From positions 2,676,165 through 2,740,164 of the forward strand of contig NC_086368.1 in the NCBI RefSeq assembly GCF_036324505.1: 64,000 nt of DNA, read 5' to 3'. Shown here one piece after another: positions 1-9,900 of the stretch; position 1 is the first letter of the stretch, and each line of letters opens with the position of its first letter. A model generated the notes under the pieces. It did not search any database and was not told the DNA's origin. It worked only from the letters and a program-made list of their open reading frames with translations. The translations under genes were made by a program, and so were the position numbers. This stretch comes from Eleginops maclovinus. Its lineage: Eukaryota > Chordata > Actinopteri > Perciformes > Eleginopidae.

Positions 1-577
1 CTTGTCCCCTAAATGCAAGTCCTCTCTCCCCCAAGAACTTGATAACGGAGACAACTCTCCTGAGCACCTCTCTCCAATACTGCCTCTCCCCCTCTATCTG
101 CTTCATCAGTCCGCTGTCAACGGTAGCTGCTGTTGTCCGAAGATGCAGGGCGATCATACAGGCCAGATGTTCCGCACTTCTCTCATGTTCGCCAATCCGC
201 TCTGCATGTTTCCAGTCGGAATAACCAGCGACGAATAAACGTGATTTGGACGAAAACAATTTGCAGGCAAAACAGTAAATATTTCCTGTGGACCGAGAAT
301 ATGTGATCCACTCTCTATCGACGACTTGGCCATTTGGCAACATGCATTTGAGCTGGTTGTTTGTTAGAACACGAATCTTGCCACCTATTCCACTGTCTCT
401 TGCAGAGGCGGGATAACTTGCACTCTTGTTTTGGAACACTTTGACCACTCTGTCAATGAGAGCTGCTTTAGCCCTGTCACTTTGAGTGTCCCCCCAGCAA
501 GCTGGGTCAGTAACAGTCTCAAACCATGATGACACCCCTTGCTGCTCTCCCGTTAAGAGATGGTAACTGGCACTCCT
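1..577 (-). pseudogene. hAT transposase, internal fragment running off the window edge
   Basis: Read on the minus strand from 577 down to 1, one frame stays open for about 190 codons and leaves the window still open. It holds a TTF/BED-like zinc-finger segment (YCFACKLF near 290-265, then SDWKHAERIGEHERSAEH near 220-165) and the start of the hAT catalytic region (LMKQIEG near 105-85). This is the layout of ZMYM1-like hAT transposases: a DNA-binding zinc finger followed by an RNase-H-like domain that cuts and pastes the element. Upstream (580-650) the frame breaks: SSSIVEECQLPSLNG-type residues lie in another frame, so this copy is dead. The missing 5' part of the gene is at 3654-3365, beyond a LINE insertion. 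The family assignment rests on motif recognition; the break is seen directly. Confidence 0.75.
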
Positions 578-689
578 CTACAATGCTAGCAGAGGCAATC
601 TGCCTTTGGTCCCCCTCCAAATCTACTGTCATGTTCTCCTCCTCCTTCCCTGCTTCAGCTGGCATAACACAGGATCATGAGCTTCCTGA

Positions 690-1437
690 CAGATCCCAGG
701 CAGTGCGGATGGGGAACATCACATCCTCCACATTGACCCTCAACACCGGAGCCCCTCAGGGTTGTGTGCTCAGCCCTCTCCTCTACTCCCTGTTCACGCA
801 CGACTGCGTGGCCACACACAGCTCCAACACCATCATCAAGTTTGCTGACGACACAACCGTCATCGGCCTGATCACAGATGGCGACGAGACGGCGTACAGA
901 GAGGAGGTCAGAGCCCTGACATCTTGGTGCCAGGACAACAACCTCCATCTCAACGTCAGCAAAACAAAGGAGCTGATTGTGGACTACAGGAAGAGGCAGA
1001 GAGAGGCACACACACCCATCACCATCGACGGGACTCCTGTGGAGAGTCAGCAGCTTCAGGTTCCTCGGGGTAAACATCAGTGAGGACCTGACATGGACAC
1101 ATCACACCAGGGTCATATCCAAGATGGCTTGACAGCGGCTCTTCTTCGTCCGCAGGCTGCGGAAGTTCAACATGGACTCCAGGATACTCTGCAGCTTCTA
1201 CAGGTGCACCATCGAGAGTATCCTGACTGGCTGCATCACCGCCTGGTATGGCAGTTGCACCGCCCTCAACCGTAAGACTCTACAGAGGGTGGTGAAAACT
1301 GCTCAGCACATCACCAGGACGGAGCTGCCATCCATGAAGGACCTCTACACCCAGCGGTGTAGGAAGAAGGCCGGTAGGATATTAAAGGACCCCCATCACC
1401 CCAGCAACAATCTGTTCTGTCTCCTGAGCTCTGTGAA
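690..1437 (+). pseudogene. LINE reverse transcriptase fragment
   Basis: The translation shows the classic fish LINE RT core: TLNTGAPQGCVLSPLLYSLF, then KFADDTTVIGLI (catalytic FADD box at about 839-870), then LHLNVSKTKELIVDYRK. A frameshift near 1060-1090 moves the rest into another frame, where ILTGCITAWYGSCTALNRK and ELPSMKDLYTQRC give the C-terminal thumb and tail. The protein would reverse-transcribe the LINE RNA at a nicked target. The endonuclease and N-terminal RT parts are missing (5' truncation). With the frameshift, the copy is non-functional. Confidence 0.8.
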
Positions 1438-1668
1438 TGTCTACTCACATCAGTTTATAGTACACATATCTATATATTATACATATCTGCCATATACATC
1501 TGTTATATGCATCTGTCCATACCTCCTCATTCCACAGTGTAAAGTGTTTAAATACTCTCAATGTATTCCACATATGTATATATTTCACATCCTTAAATCT
1601 TTATGTTGTTATTGTAAATATTCTTCTCTCTTTTTGCACTATTTCATTTATCTTATTTGCACCATGTA

Positions 1669-1822
1669 CAGTGGGGCAAAAAAGTATTTAGTCAGCCACC
1701 AATTGTGCAAGTTCTCCCATTTAAAAAGATGAGAGATGCCTGTAATTTTTATCATAGGTATACCTCAACTATGAGAGACAAAATGAGAAAAAAAATCCCG
1801 AAAATCACATCGTAGGATTTTT
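1669..1822 (+). repeat. Left terminal inverted repeat of Tc1
   Basis: About 150 bp that reads as the reverse complement of 3116-3271. The outer 60 bp (GGGGCAAAAAAGTATTTAGT onward) are essentially identical between arms. Tc1 transposase binds such repeats. Confidence 0.9.
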
Positions 1823-2033
1823 AATGAATGAATTGGTAAATTCCTCGGTAAAATAAGTATTTGGTCACCTACAAACAAGCAAGATTTCTGGCTCTCACAG
1901 ACCTGTAACTTCTTCTTTAAGAGGCTCCTCTGTCCTCCACTCGTTACCTGTATTAATGGCACCTTTTTGAACTCGTTATCAGTATAAAAGACACCTGTCC
2001 ACAACCTCAAACAGTCATACTCCAAACTCCACT

Positions 2034-3056
2034 ATGGCCAAGACCAAAGAGCTGTCAAAGGAGAACAGAGACAAAATTGTAGACCTGCACCAGGCTGGGA
2101 AAACTGAATCTGCAATAGGTAAGCAGCTTGGTGTGAAGAAATCACCTGTGGGAGCAATTATTAGAAAATGGAAGACATACAAGACCACTGCTAATCTCCC
2201 TCGATCTGGGGCTCCACGCAAGATCTCACCCCGTGGGGTCAAAATGATCACAAGAACGGTGAGCAAAAATCCCAGAACCACACGGGGGGACCTAGTGAAT
2301 GACCTGCAGAGAGCTGGGACCAAAGTAACAGAGGCTACCATCAGTAACACACTACGCCGCCAGGGACTTAAATCCTGCAGTTCCAGACGTGTCCCCCTGC
2401 TTAAGCCAGTACATGTCCAGGCCCGTCTGAAGTTTGCTAGAGGGCATTTGGATGATCCAGAAGAGGATTGGGAGAATGTCATATGGTCAGATGAAACCAA
2501 AATAGAACTTTTTGGTAAAAACTCAACTCGTCGTGTTTGGAGGAGAAAGGATGCAGAGTTGCATCCAAAGAACACCATACCTACTGTGAAGCATGGGGAT
2601 GGAAACATCATGCTTTGGGGCTGTTTTTCTGCAAAGGGACCAGGACGACTAATCCGTGTAAAGGAAAGAATGAATGGGGCCATGTATCGTGAGATTTTGA
2701 GTGAAAACCTCCTTCCATCAGCAAGGGCACTGAAGATGAAGCATGGCTGGGTCTTTCAGCATGACAATGATCCCAAACACACCGCCAGGGCAACGAAGGA
2801 GTGGCTTCGTAAGAAGCATTTCAAGGTCCTGGAGTGGCCTAGCCAGTCTCCAGACCTCAACCCCATAGAAAATCTTTGGAGGGAGTTGAAAGTCTGTGTT
2901 GCCCAGCGACTGCCCCAAAACATCACTGCTTTAGAGGAGATCTGCATGGAGGAATGGGCCAAAATACCAGCAACAGTGTGTGAAAACCTTGTGAAGACTT
3001 ACAGAAAACGTTTGACCTCTGTCATTGCCAACAAAGGGTATATAACAAAGTATTGA
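2034..3056 (+). CDS. Tc1 transposase, uninterrupted 340 aa
   Basis: The frame starts at ATG ([16 protein letters not shown]) and ends at TGA with no stop or frameshift. 340 residues is the usual length for fish Tc1 transposases. The N-terminal half has two helix-turn-helix segments, roughly residues 10-50 and 75-110, joined by a basic GAPRK stretch near 59-63 that binds the terminal repeats. The catalytic DD34E triad is complete: D153 in [12 protein letters not shown]244 in [11 protein letters not shown] and E279 in DLNPIENLW, with the expected 34-residue spacing. The glycine-rich box between D1 and D2 reads [18 protein letters not shown]. The enzyme would excise the element and reinsert it at TA in the nucleus. 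Of the five Tc1 copies in the window this is the only one with an open reading frame. Whether it is expressed or active is unknown. Confidence 0.93.
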   Translation: MAKTKELSKENRDKIVDLHQAGKTESAIGKQLGVKKSPVGAIIRKWKTYKTTANLPRSGAPRKISPRGVKMITRTVSKNPRTTRGDLVNDLQRAGTKVTEATISNTLRRQGLKSCSSRRVPLLKPVHVQARLKFARGHLDDPEEDWENVIWSDETKIELFGKNSTRRVWRRKDAELHPKNTIPTVKHGDGNIMLWGCFSAKGPGRLIRVKERMNGAMYREILSENLLPSARALKMKHGWVFQHDNDPKHTARATKEWLRKKHFKVLEWPSQSPDLNPIENLWRELKVCVAQRLPQNITALEEICMEEWAKIPATVCENLVKTYRKRLTSVIANKGYITKY

Positions 3057-3115
3057 GATGAACTTTTGTTATTGACCAAATACTTATTTTCCACAATCAT
3101 TTGAAAATAAATTCT

Positions 3116-3271
3116 TTAAAAATCCTACAATGTGATTTCCTGGATTTTTTTTCTCATTTTGTCTCTCATAGTTGAGGCATACCTATGATAAAAATTACAG
3201 GCCTCTCTCATCTTTTTAAATGGGAGAACTTGCACAATTGGTGGCTGACTAAATACTTTTTTGCCCCACTG
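3116..3271 (-). repeat. Right terminal inverted repeat of Tc1
   Basis: Reverse-complement partner of 1669-1822, ending in GCCCCACTG next to the TA duplication at 3272-3273. Confidence 0.9.
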
Positions 3272-3364
3272 TATGTGGAGTTGTTGGAGGAGCATGGGAC
3301 ATAAGATTTTCATTGCCAACATATACGCTGTATATGCTGTGCATATAAAACCTTGAAACCTTGA

Positions 3365-3654
3365 AACCACTGCTGCTGTCGCTGCTACTGCTGCTACCTG
3401 GCTGTCTCTACTCACCATGTCCTCCTGTTATCCCGCCATATGTGTGCTCATTGTCCTCATCCTCCCCCACTTCTGTTAAATTGCTGCTGCTAATGCTCAC
3501 TGGCTGTCTGTCGTCTTCATCACATCTAGTTGTTGTCCCCCTTGTAGAATTCTTTACATTTTTTAAAATTCTAGGAACTTGATTTAAAATCTCAGCTTCT
3601 CTCAAACCTTTCTGTATTTTTAAACTTGCGTTTAGCTGCTCCACTTAATACCAT
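3365..3654 (-). pseudogene. hAT transposase, 5' end of the gene split by the LINE
   Basis: Minus strand. An ATG at 3654 opens a basic N-terminus (MVLSGAAKRKFKNTER). A frameshift moves into the frame carrying EILNQVPRILKNVKNSTRG and an acidic EVGEDEDNEHTYGG stretch, which ends at a stop near 3408. Such a charged leader in front of the zinc finger is normal for ZMYM1-like hAT transposases. The gene resumes on the other side of the LINE at 650-1. At least two frame breaks are present, so no functional protein is expected. Identification is by arrangement and composition and is moderately secure. Confidence 0.55.
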
Positions 3655-4170
3655 GATTGAGGGGCCCTACATCAGGGGCCCATACATCTGGCCTGTATGC
3701 TTGCCCTGCACCATCGGACAACAGCAGCTACCGTGGACAGCGGACTAATGAAGCAGATAGAGGGGGACATGTGACATTTAATACCCCACGTTATTTGATT
3801 GAGAGGCCCATTTCAGATATCAGGGGTGAATAACATAACCTGTGCTTCAGGGGCCCTATTAAGACATATGACATATCATACCCCATGCTATTTGATTGAG
3901 AGACCCCTTTCAGATACCAGGGATGACTAACATAACCTGTGGTTTCAGGGCCCTATATGACATATCCTACCCCATGCTACCTGATTGAGGGGCCTTTTTC
4001 TGATATCAGGGTTGAATAACACACACAACCTATGGTTCAGGGCCCGTGGCATATGATGGAGGGGCCCTATTAAGACATATTACATAATATAACCAGTGTT
4101 ATATGGCTTTAGGGCCCCAACAAGATATTGGGATGTATAATGTTGTATAAACAATATTGAAATGGTAGCG
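3655..4170. repeat. Diverged tandem repeat rich in GGGGCCCTA, plus an inverted hAT fragment
   Basis: Units beginning TACCCCATGCTATTTGATTG recur at about 3781, 3878 and 3968 (period 90-97 bp), each followed by GAGGGGCC, a TTTCAGATATCAGGG-type segment and AACATAACCTGTGGTTCAGG. At 3685-3767 an 83-bp piece matches hAT coding sequence at 88-169 but in the opposite orientation (CATCTGGCCTGTATG ... GAAGCAGATAGAGGGG). No gene is seen. Confidence 0.6.
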
Positions 4171-4239
4171 CGGAGGCTTGGGTTTCAGGGCCCCCTTGGC
4201 CCTTGGGCCCCTGGGCCTGGGCCCGGTAGGCCCGTGCAG

Positions 4240-4445
4240 TAATCCATCCTTGCTGTTGGTGTGTCTGCTGCTGTACCTGAGCAGCGCAAGGAGGAAGACA
4301 AAGTGGGGATCCCGAGCCGGAGTGCTAGTGAGACTGAGGAAACGCGAGTACTCTTCTAGCGAATGTCCAGTCACTGGATAACAAGCTGGATGAGCTCACA
4401 GGAAGGATGGCTTTTCAACGGGACATTATGAAGAGCTACTACAGA
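4240..4445 (+). mobile_element. LINE 5' fragment (endonuclease N-terminus)
   Basis: Residues ARRKTKWGSRAGVLVRLRKR, followed in another frame by NKLDELTGRMAFQRDI, match the conserved start of the endonuclease ORF in fish jockey-type LINEs. The fragment is short and frameshifted, and the catalytic endonuclease core is absent. Confidence 0.5.
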
Positions 4446-4984
4446 GCACACTACACTGACACAGCGCGAGAAACCTGAAAGAGAACCAGCAGATAAAGGA
4501 CATGTTACCTAAAGCATATTTTTTATTGGGTCTGCCTTCACAAAGATTCCTGGTGGTGGGCCAATGGCAGTTCCTACTCATTTAGGTACTGGGCAGGAGG
4601 CGAACCTTACCTATAAAGAAAATAGTGATAAAAAGGCAACATTTCAAGCAAACATATCAAGTTCATGGTTTTGATTCTCTTCTTATTTGTTATATTTTTA
4701 ATAGTGGTGCCATATTATTGTAATTCTAAGGGAAAAATCTGAGACAACATTTGGTTTGGTTTCCATTTCTTCTTGTAAATGTGAACTTCTACCATAAATA
4801 AAATGTAGCTGCATTAAAAAAAAGGTTTTTCAAATATTAAAATGTTTCAGCCTGAAGTCGTATCGTGTGTCCCGTTTTATTTTAAGAAAGCACTCAACAT
4901 CAGACAAAAACATTTTAGACTACAAACAGTGATCAAAATAAATGAGAAATTGTGGAAAAGTGGAAACACTACAAAAAATATTTG
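4446..4984. other. No gene seen
   Basis: AT-rich sequence with a possible poly-A signal (AATAAAATG near 4797) but no supported coding frame or RNA gene. Confidence 0.5.
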
Positions 4985-5307
4985 TCCTCAGAAATAATAA
5001 ATCCCGGAACAGCTTCCGGTGCGCTGCGACAGCACGGGACCTGCGGCTGCTGGGTGCTGCTTTGAGCTGCTACTGTTGGATAAGTGACTGAAGATATCTC
5101 CGCTATCGTATGTCTAATTATTGTCTGCGATAACTTCACCAGATAGTCTGGAGGCAGCATACCGCAGTATTTTCCTAAACCGGAAACAGACCATTTTGGT
5201 TGCCGCACCGCTTGACGCCATTTTCAAAACGGCTAACCTTTATTGCGCACAGCAAAGTTGTTCAGCAGAGGAGTTTAAATAAAGAAACGGATCGTTTGAA
5301 TGGGTGA
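4985..5307 (+). promoter_or_regulatory. zbtb40: Probable zbtb40 promoter and non-coding first exon
   Basis: This is the only CpG-rich stretch between the transposon cluster and the zbtb40 start codon. It has two YY1-like GCCATTTT sites or their close relatives (CCATTTTGG near 5190, GACGCCATTTTC near 5214) and an ETS-like CCGGAAAC near 5180. A plausible donor GAAG|GTAAAG at about 5308 would end a 5'UTR exon that splices to 6741. No start site is proven. Confidence 0.4.
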
Positions 5308-6083
5308 AGGTAAAGACTCCACTGACTGCAGCCTGCGTGTCGGAGGCGCTCAACCTTTATATGGAGAATGCTGCTCATGCATCCCAATGTAGTTCACTTA
5401 CCTTACATTAATAAGCGTTTCGAGTTCGACATTACGTTAGCATCCTGAGCTAAAGCTAGTGACGGAAAGCCTGCTGAAGCTTATAGCTAATCTTGTAAAT
5501 ATTGACCGGAAAGCCACGTGAACCTAAGACTAAGAAACCTGCATTATGTTTATCAAATGTTCACTACTCAAGTACACAAGTATCAAAGGCAGAGCAAGTT
5601 ACATAATATATTAACTTTTTCCTACGCCAAAATCCATTTAAATGTATAATCAACATTTATACACAGGCTACCTCTCAGTAGCTACACAGCTCTCCACTTT
5701 AACAATACTGTACATATTTATTTGATTATTCTGAGTTCCTTGCAATAGTATACTGTACTAATGTTTTGGTATATCCATATTACATGTAAATCATTTTTTC
5801 TATATCTTAACATATAATCTTCAATTGTTTAATTTTAGTTTAGGTTGTTTTTCTTACCTTTTTATGTTCTTGAACTGTGTCTATGTATGCACCCTGTACA
5901 CTAAGGCAAAGTCCCCGGATGTGTAAACCTACTTGGCAGTAAACCTGATTCGGATTTTGCAATGCTGCTGACATTTTACTTTATAACTTTATTTGGGACC
6001 TGTGTGATTCATGTTCTAATTCAGCATACATCCAATCAACAATGTAAACAGATGTAAATCCAATCTCTTTTCCTTCTCGTTCT
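5308..6083 (+). mobile_element. 5' intron with a LINE 3' tail
   Basis: No coding sequence. The part around 5690-5960 reads like a LINE 3' end: AT-rich sequence ending CCTACTTGGCAGTAAACCTG ATTCGGATT, the usual terminal signature of L2-type fish LINEs. The rest is unassigned. Confidence 0.4.
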
Positions 6084-6583
6084 CAGTGGTGGAAAGTACA
6101 TACTTAAGCACACATTTGAGTTACTTGTACTTTACCTGCATACTTTTATTTATTTATACTACTTTATACTTCTACTTCACTAAATGTGTTAAGCCAATTT
6201 AGTATTTTTTACTTTACTTCAGATATTGATGCACATTACTTGGGAAACACTTTGGAAATATCATTTATATGTATATATTAAGCCATCCAACACTAGATTT
6301 AATAAACTTAGACCATGAGAGGGCTTAGAGAGAATTAATTGTCAGCAAATATTTCACAGTTTTAACTTTTTAAATGTGAAGAGCTTTTGCTTTAAAATAT
6401 TAAAATTTATTAAGTACTTTTACTCCTAATACTTTAAGTATATTTTCCTTATTGTATTTAAATACTTATACTTAAGTACCATTCTCAAGGCAGTACTTTG
6501 TCCTGAAATTTAGTTTTTTTACCATGTGGCATTAGTACTATTAGTATTACTCAGTAAAGCATCTGAACATTTTTCCACCACTG
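6084..6583 (+). mobile_element. Non-autonomous hAT-type MITE
   Basis: Starts CAGTGGTGGAAAGTACATAC and ends TTTTTCCACCACTG, so the termini are inverted repeats of at least 9 bp. The interior has the typical fish pattern of stacked ACTTTATACTTCTACTTCAC and TACTTAAGTA motifs. It is about 500 bp and non-coding. I see no convincing 8-bp target duplication. It lies in the zbtb40 5' intron, 160 bp before the coding exon. Confidence 0.7.
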
Positions 6584-6762
6584 TATTTGGTACTTATAAA
6601 TATATAGTAGTTTATATTTATAAGTACCAAACATAGTAGTTATTTTACTTCTAATTCAGCATACATCCAATACACACAACATGCAAAGTAATAATAATAA
6701 TAATAATAAGTTGAATTTCTGAATTGTTCTTTCTCCACAGAAAACAGTGGAACCTCAGCAAA

Positions 6763-6914
6763 ATGATGGAGCTACCCAACTACAGCAGCCAGCTGATGCA
6801 GCAGCTGTGGGCCCTGAGGAGGGAGGGCCACCTGTGTGACTGCACCATACTGGTGGGGGACAGCCCCCACCGCGCTCATAAACTGGTACTGGCTGCCTCC
6901 AGCATGCTCTTCAG
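6763..6914 (+). CDS. zbtb40: zbtb40 coding exon 1
   Basis: The acceptor is TTTCTCCACAG at 6740. Two ATGs (6763 and 6766) precede GAGCTACCCAACTACAGC; the second matches the usual MELPNYS start. It encodes the first BTB strands ([23 protein letters not shown]). The donor is TTCAG|GTAGTG after 6914, phase 2. Confidence 0.92.
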
Positions 6915-9900
6915 GTAGTGTGAGCATGGGCTTTAAAGACGATCTGCAGAGAGTGGTTAGCGGGGGTTTAGTGGGTCGGAATTCATATTCATTGTTCAAG
7001 TCAAACATAGTGTCAAGCTTACAATGAGTTGAAGATCTTTCTAGATTTTCCATAAAATGGTAGAAAATGAAAGGTACAAAAAAAAGATTATTTAGTCAAA
7101 GTCAAGCCATTTTATAAATGCTTAATGATACAAGGCCACATTAGCTACCATGGGCCTTGACATGATGTCACACGTGTTTCAGCAAGATTTACTTTATTTC
7201 TACTCTATGAAAACATGTCCCACATATTTATGTTTTCTGAAAAGGGAACAAGGCATCATGTAGGAGGTTTAATACGAGTTGTAAGCTGTATAACATTTAT
7301 GATTTAATGAGAATAAAGTCATAATATAAAAATAAGTCAACTTCCTCGCGATATTGAGATTTATAATACAATTCTAATTATTTGTTCAGCAATTGTCCGA
7401 AAGTCCGTGGAGAAGAACACCACTCTCCAGATCAAAAAACCGGACATGTACAGCCAAACGGGATTAATTCAATACTTCTGCTCAGTACAGGCCTCCACAC
7501 AAACCCTGACTCTGTGGTTTCTGGTCTTCTTAGCCTTCCCATTAGCTTCTATTTCTGTCCTAATTCTTAAAATGGAGTGTAATGACATCAGGGTCACAGC
7601 GAATATGTTCCTAATCCTCTTACAGTTTATTTTGATTCAACAGTTGTTGTTGTTGTTGGGCAGTGTGTGTACATCTGGTTCTTATACTTATTTCATTCTA
7701 CTACATATCCACCCTCTGAGGGTATTACTATAGTAATGTAGTAAGTAGGTTTAGGTTTCAATGTTTCACGGTTTTATTGGTCATATGCACAGCATATACA
7801 ATGTATATGTTGGCAATTAAAATCTTATGTCGCGTGCTCCTCCAACAACTCCACATACATGGTGCAAATAAGACAAATGAAATAGTGCAAAAAGAGAGAA
7901 GAATATTTACAATAACAACAATAAAGATTTGAGGATGAGAAATATATACATATGTGGAATACATTGAAAGTATTTAAATACTAATAGTTTATTCTACTAC
8001 AAAGACATCTATACTATGTCTCTCTGGTCATTTACCATATCCACATTAAATATAGCATTTTTAATACAAAGGGGTGATGAAGGGAAGAGGACTTTGTGGA
8101 CTTAAACAAGTTTGTAGTCTAGTTGCCAGCTTAGTGAACCCGGAAACCCCAAAGTTTTATGATAGAAATGTAAAGTACGGGCCCCCGGCACATAGAAACT
8201 GCCAGATTTTGCATATGCTGGGCTATTTGCATACATTGTGTTGATTAAAATGAATGGCATTATAGGCTATTCGGACAATAGTTTAAAAATGGCTTGGCTG
8301 ATTTGGACAACTTTTGAGTGGTTTGGGGGTTATCAAGGATGCTGAATCCTTTTTCTAAGCATAGCAGTTTTGACCAGACAGTGGCATATTTGTACTCTCT
8401 GTGGGCTGATTTTGACTACCATGAGTATTGTTGCGACCATTAGATATAGAGAGCACAAGATGACAATTATACTCTCAACTGTGGACAATTCTTATTGAAA
8501 TACATCGGCAATCTGAATCAGCATCCTCAATAACCCCCAAAATCACTCAAAAACTGTCCAAATGTTTAACTATTGTTTACATGGGCTATAATGGTAATTC
8601 ATACTTAATAACACAACTTATGCTAATTGTGCACATTTCCCTACATATGCAGGTTAGCATCCTGCAGTTTCTATGTGCTGGGGACCCTACTATACATTTC
8701 TAACATTAAACTGTGGGGTACTCTACAGGTTCACAACAGGACTCTATGAGCTGGTAACTAGACTACTGTGTGATTTAGAAAAATCTTGTACTCCGTCAGG
8801 TCTCTCCTGGAGGGCTCCGACACCATCTCCATCGACACGGCCATGGTCTCCTCGCAGGAGTTCGGCTGCCTGCTGGACATGGTCTACACCGGCAAGCTGC
8901 CTCTGGGCAAACACAACGTGAGCCGCATCGTGGCAGCTGCTGACAGCCTGCAGATGTTCGACGTGGCCGTTGGCTTCAAAAATGTCCTCACTAGTCTGGT
9001 AAACCAGCAAACTCTGCTCCAATCGACACACACCCCCAGCCTCCCGGTGATAAACAAAGTCCAGAACACTGAAGGTTCCGCTTCCCCCAACAAGGAGGAC
9101 ACAAGTTCAGACAAGACGGAGCTTCAGGCTCCGCAGAGGAAGAGAGAGAGTCAGGGTGACGGTGAAGCTGCAGAGGAGCCGGCGTGCAAAAGGAGCTGTG
9201 TGGAGAACTCAGGTCTGTGTCCGGCATCAGGACTTTACTCCACTATTTATTTTTCGGACAACTTTTTACTTTTTAACACAAATAGCTGTACTTTCTACTT
9301 CTTACATTTTCAAAACAGGCTTTACTTTTAATGTGCATTTGGATGCATGATGGCCTTATTATTATTTAGAGTCGTTGCGCGCATATTTCAACCTTACCTG
9401 AAAGTGAAGGAAGTTTATATTTATAGTTTATGTTGATATGCTTAATAACTATGATCTGATGCAACAGTACAATGATCTCTGAGTCAGAACCCAGACCAAG
9501 GACAGTGGCTTTTTATTTTAGAAACGGACTAGAAGCGCCACAACAAATACCCTGAAATAAACAACGAAGTTTACCACTTTGCTGTGTACACAGAAGCTGA
9601 AGAAGCCAAACCCTCAGCAGTGGAGGAAAACAACCCGACAGCAGCACAGCAGTCTTGCGGGCCAGCAGCTGGAGTTCTGGAACATTCCTCTGAGCTGGTG
9701 GAGCTCCTCAGCAACATGCCGTCTGTCCTGGAGCTGCTGAGCCAGGCAGCACAGGGAGGCCTGGCTGAGCAGGAGAGACAGGTAACCAGCTTCAGACTTG
9801 GACAGGACAGACTTGAAATGGGGAGACAGAGGCGCCCTACCAACGTAGCCATATAGGGGTCCTTTTAATCTATTTTCACGTGTATCTTTTTATTTTTATT

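Larger units (their letters stand above)
1669..3271 (+). mobile_element. Full-length Tc1-type DNA transposon, TA target
   Basis: The element is 1603 bp and is flanked by TA on both sides (1667-1668 and 3272-3273). It starts CAGTGGGGCAAAAAAGTATT and ends with the reverse complement. The terminal inverted repeats are long, about 150 bp (1669-1822 and 3116-3271), with only a few mismatches between arms. It carries one open transposase gene (2034-3056). It lies in a LINE 3'UTR, and the empty version of the same site is visible at about 7854-7869 in the paralogous LINE tail. Nothing visible prevents transposition; activity is not shown. Confidence 0.95.
660..3364 (+). mobile_element. 5'-truncated jockey/L2/Rex1-type LINE, split by a Tc1 element
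   Basis: The LINE begins around 660-690 inside the reverse-transcriptase domain and ends at 3364 after a short 3'UTR with TTGAAACC repeats. The 1603-bp Tc1 at 1669-3271 interrupts its 3'UTR at a TA. Parts 1-1668 and 3274-3364 join to match a second 3' end of the same family at 7752-7983 (reverse strand), which has no insertion. The LINE sits inside a minus-strand hAT gene: hAT coding sequence continues on both sides (577-1 and 3654-3365). The exact LINE 5' junction and its target duplication are not resolved. Confidence 0.75.

Noticed and set aside
2015..2683. 222-codon minus-strand frame
   Set aside because: Shadow of the Tc1 transposase coding strand; no family features.
4969..5208. 79-codon minus-strand open frame in the CpG-rich region
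   Set aside because: No recognisable domain; a nearby ATG frame gives only 35 codons. Better explained as promoter sequence.
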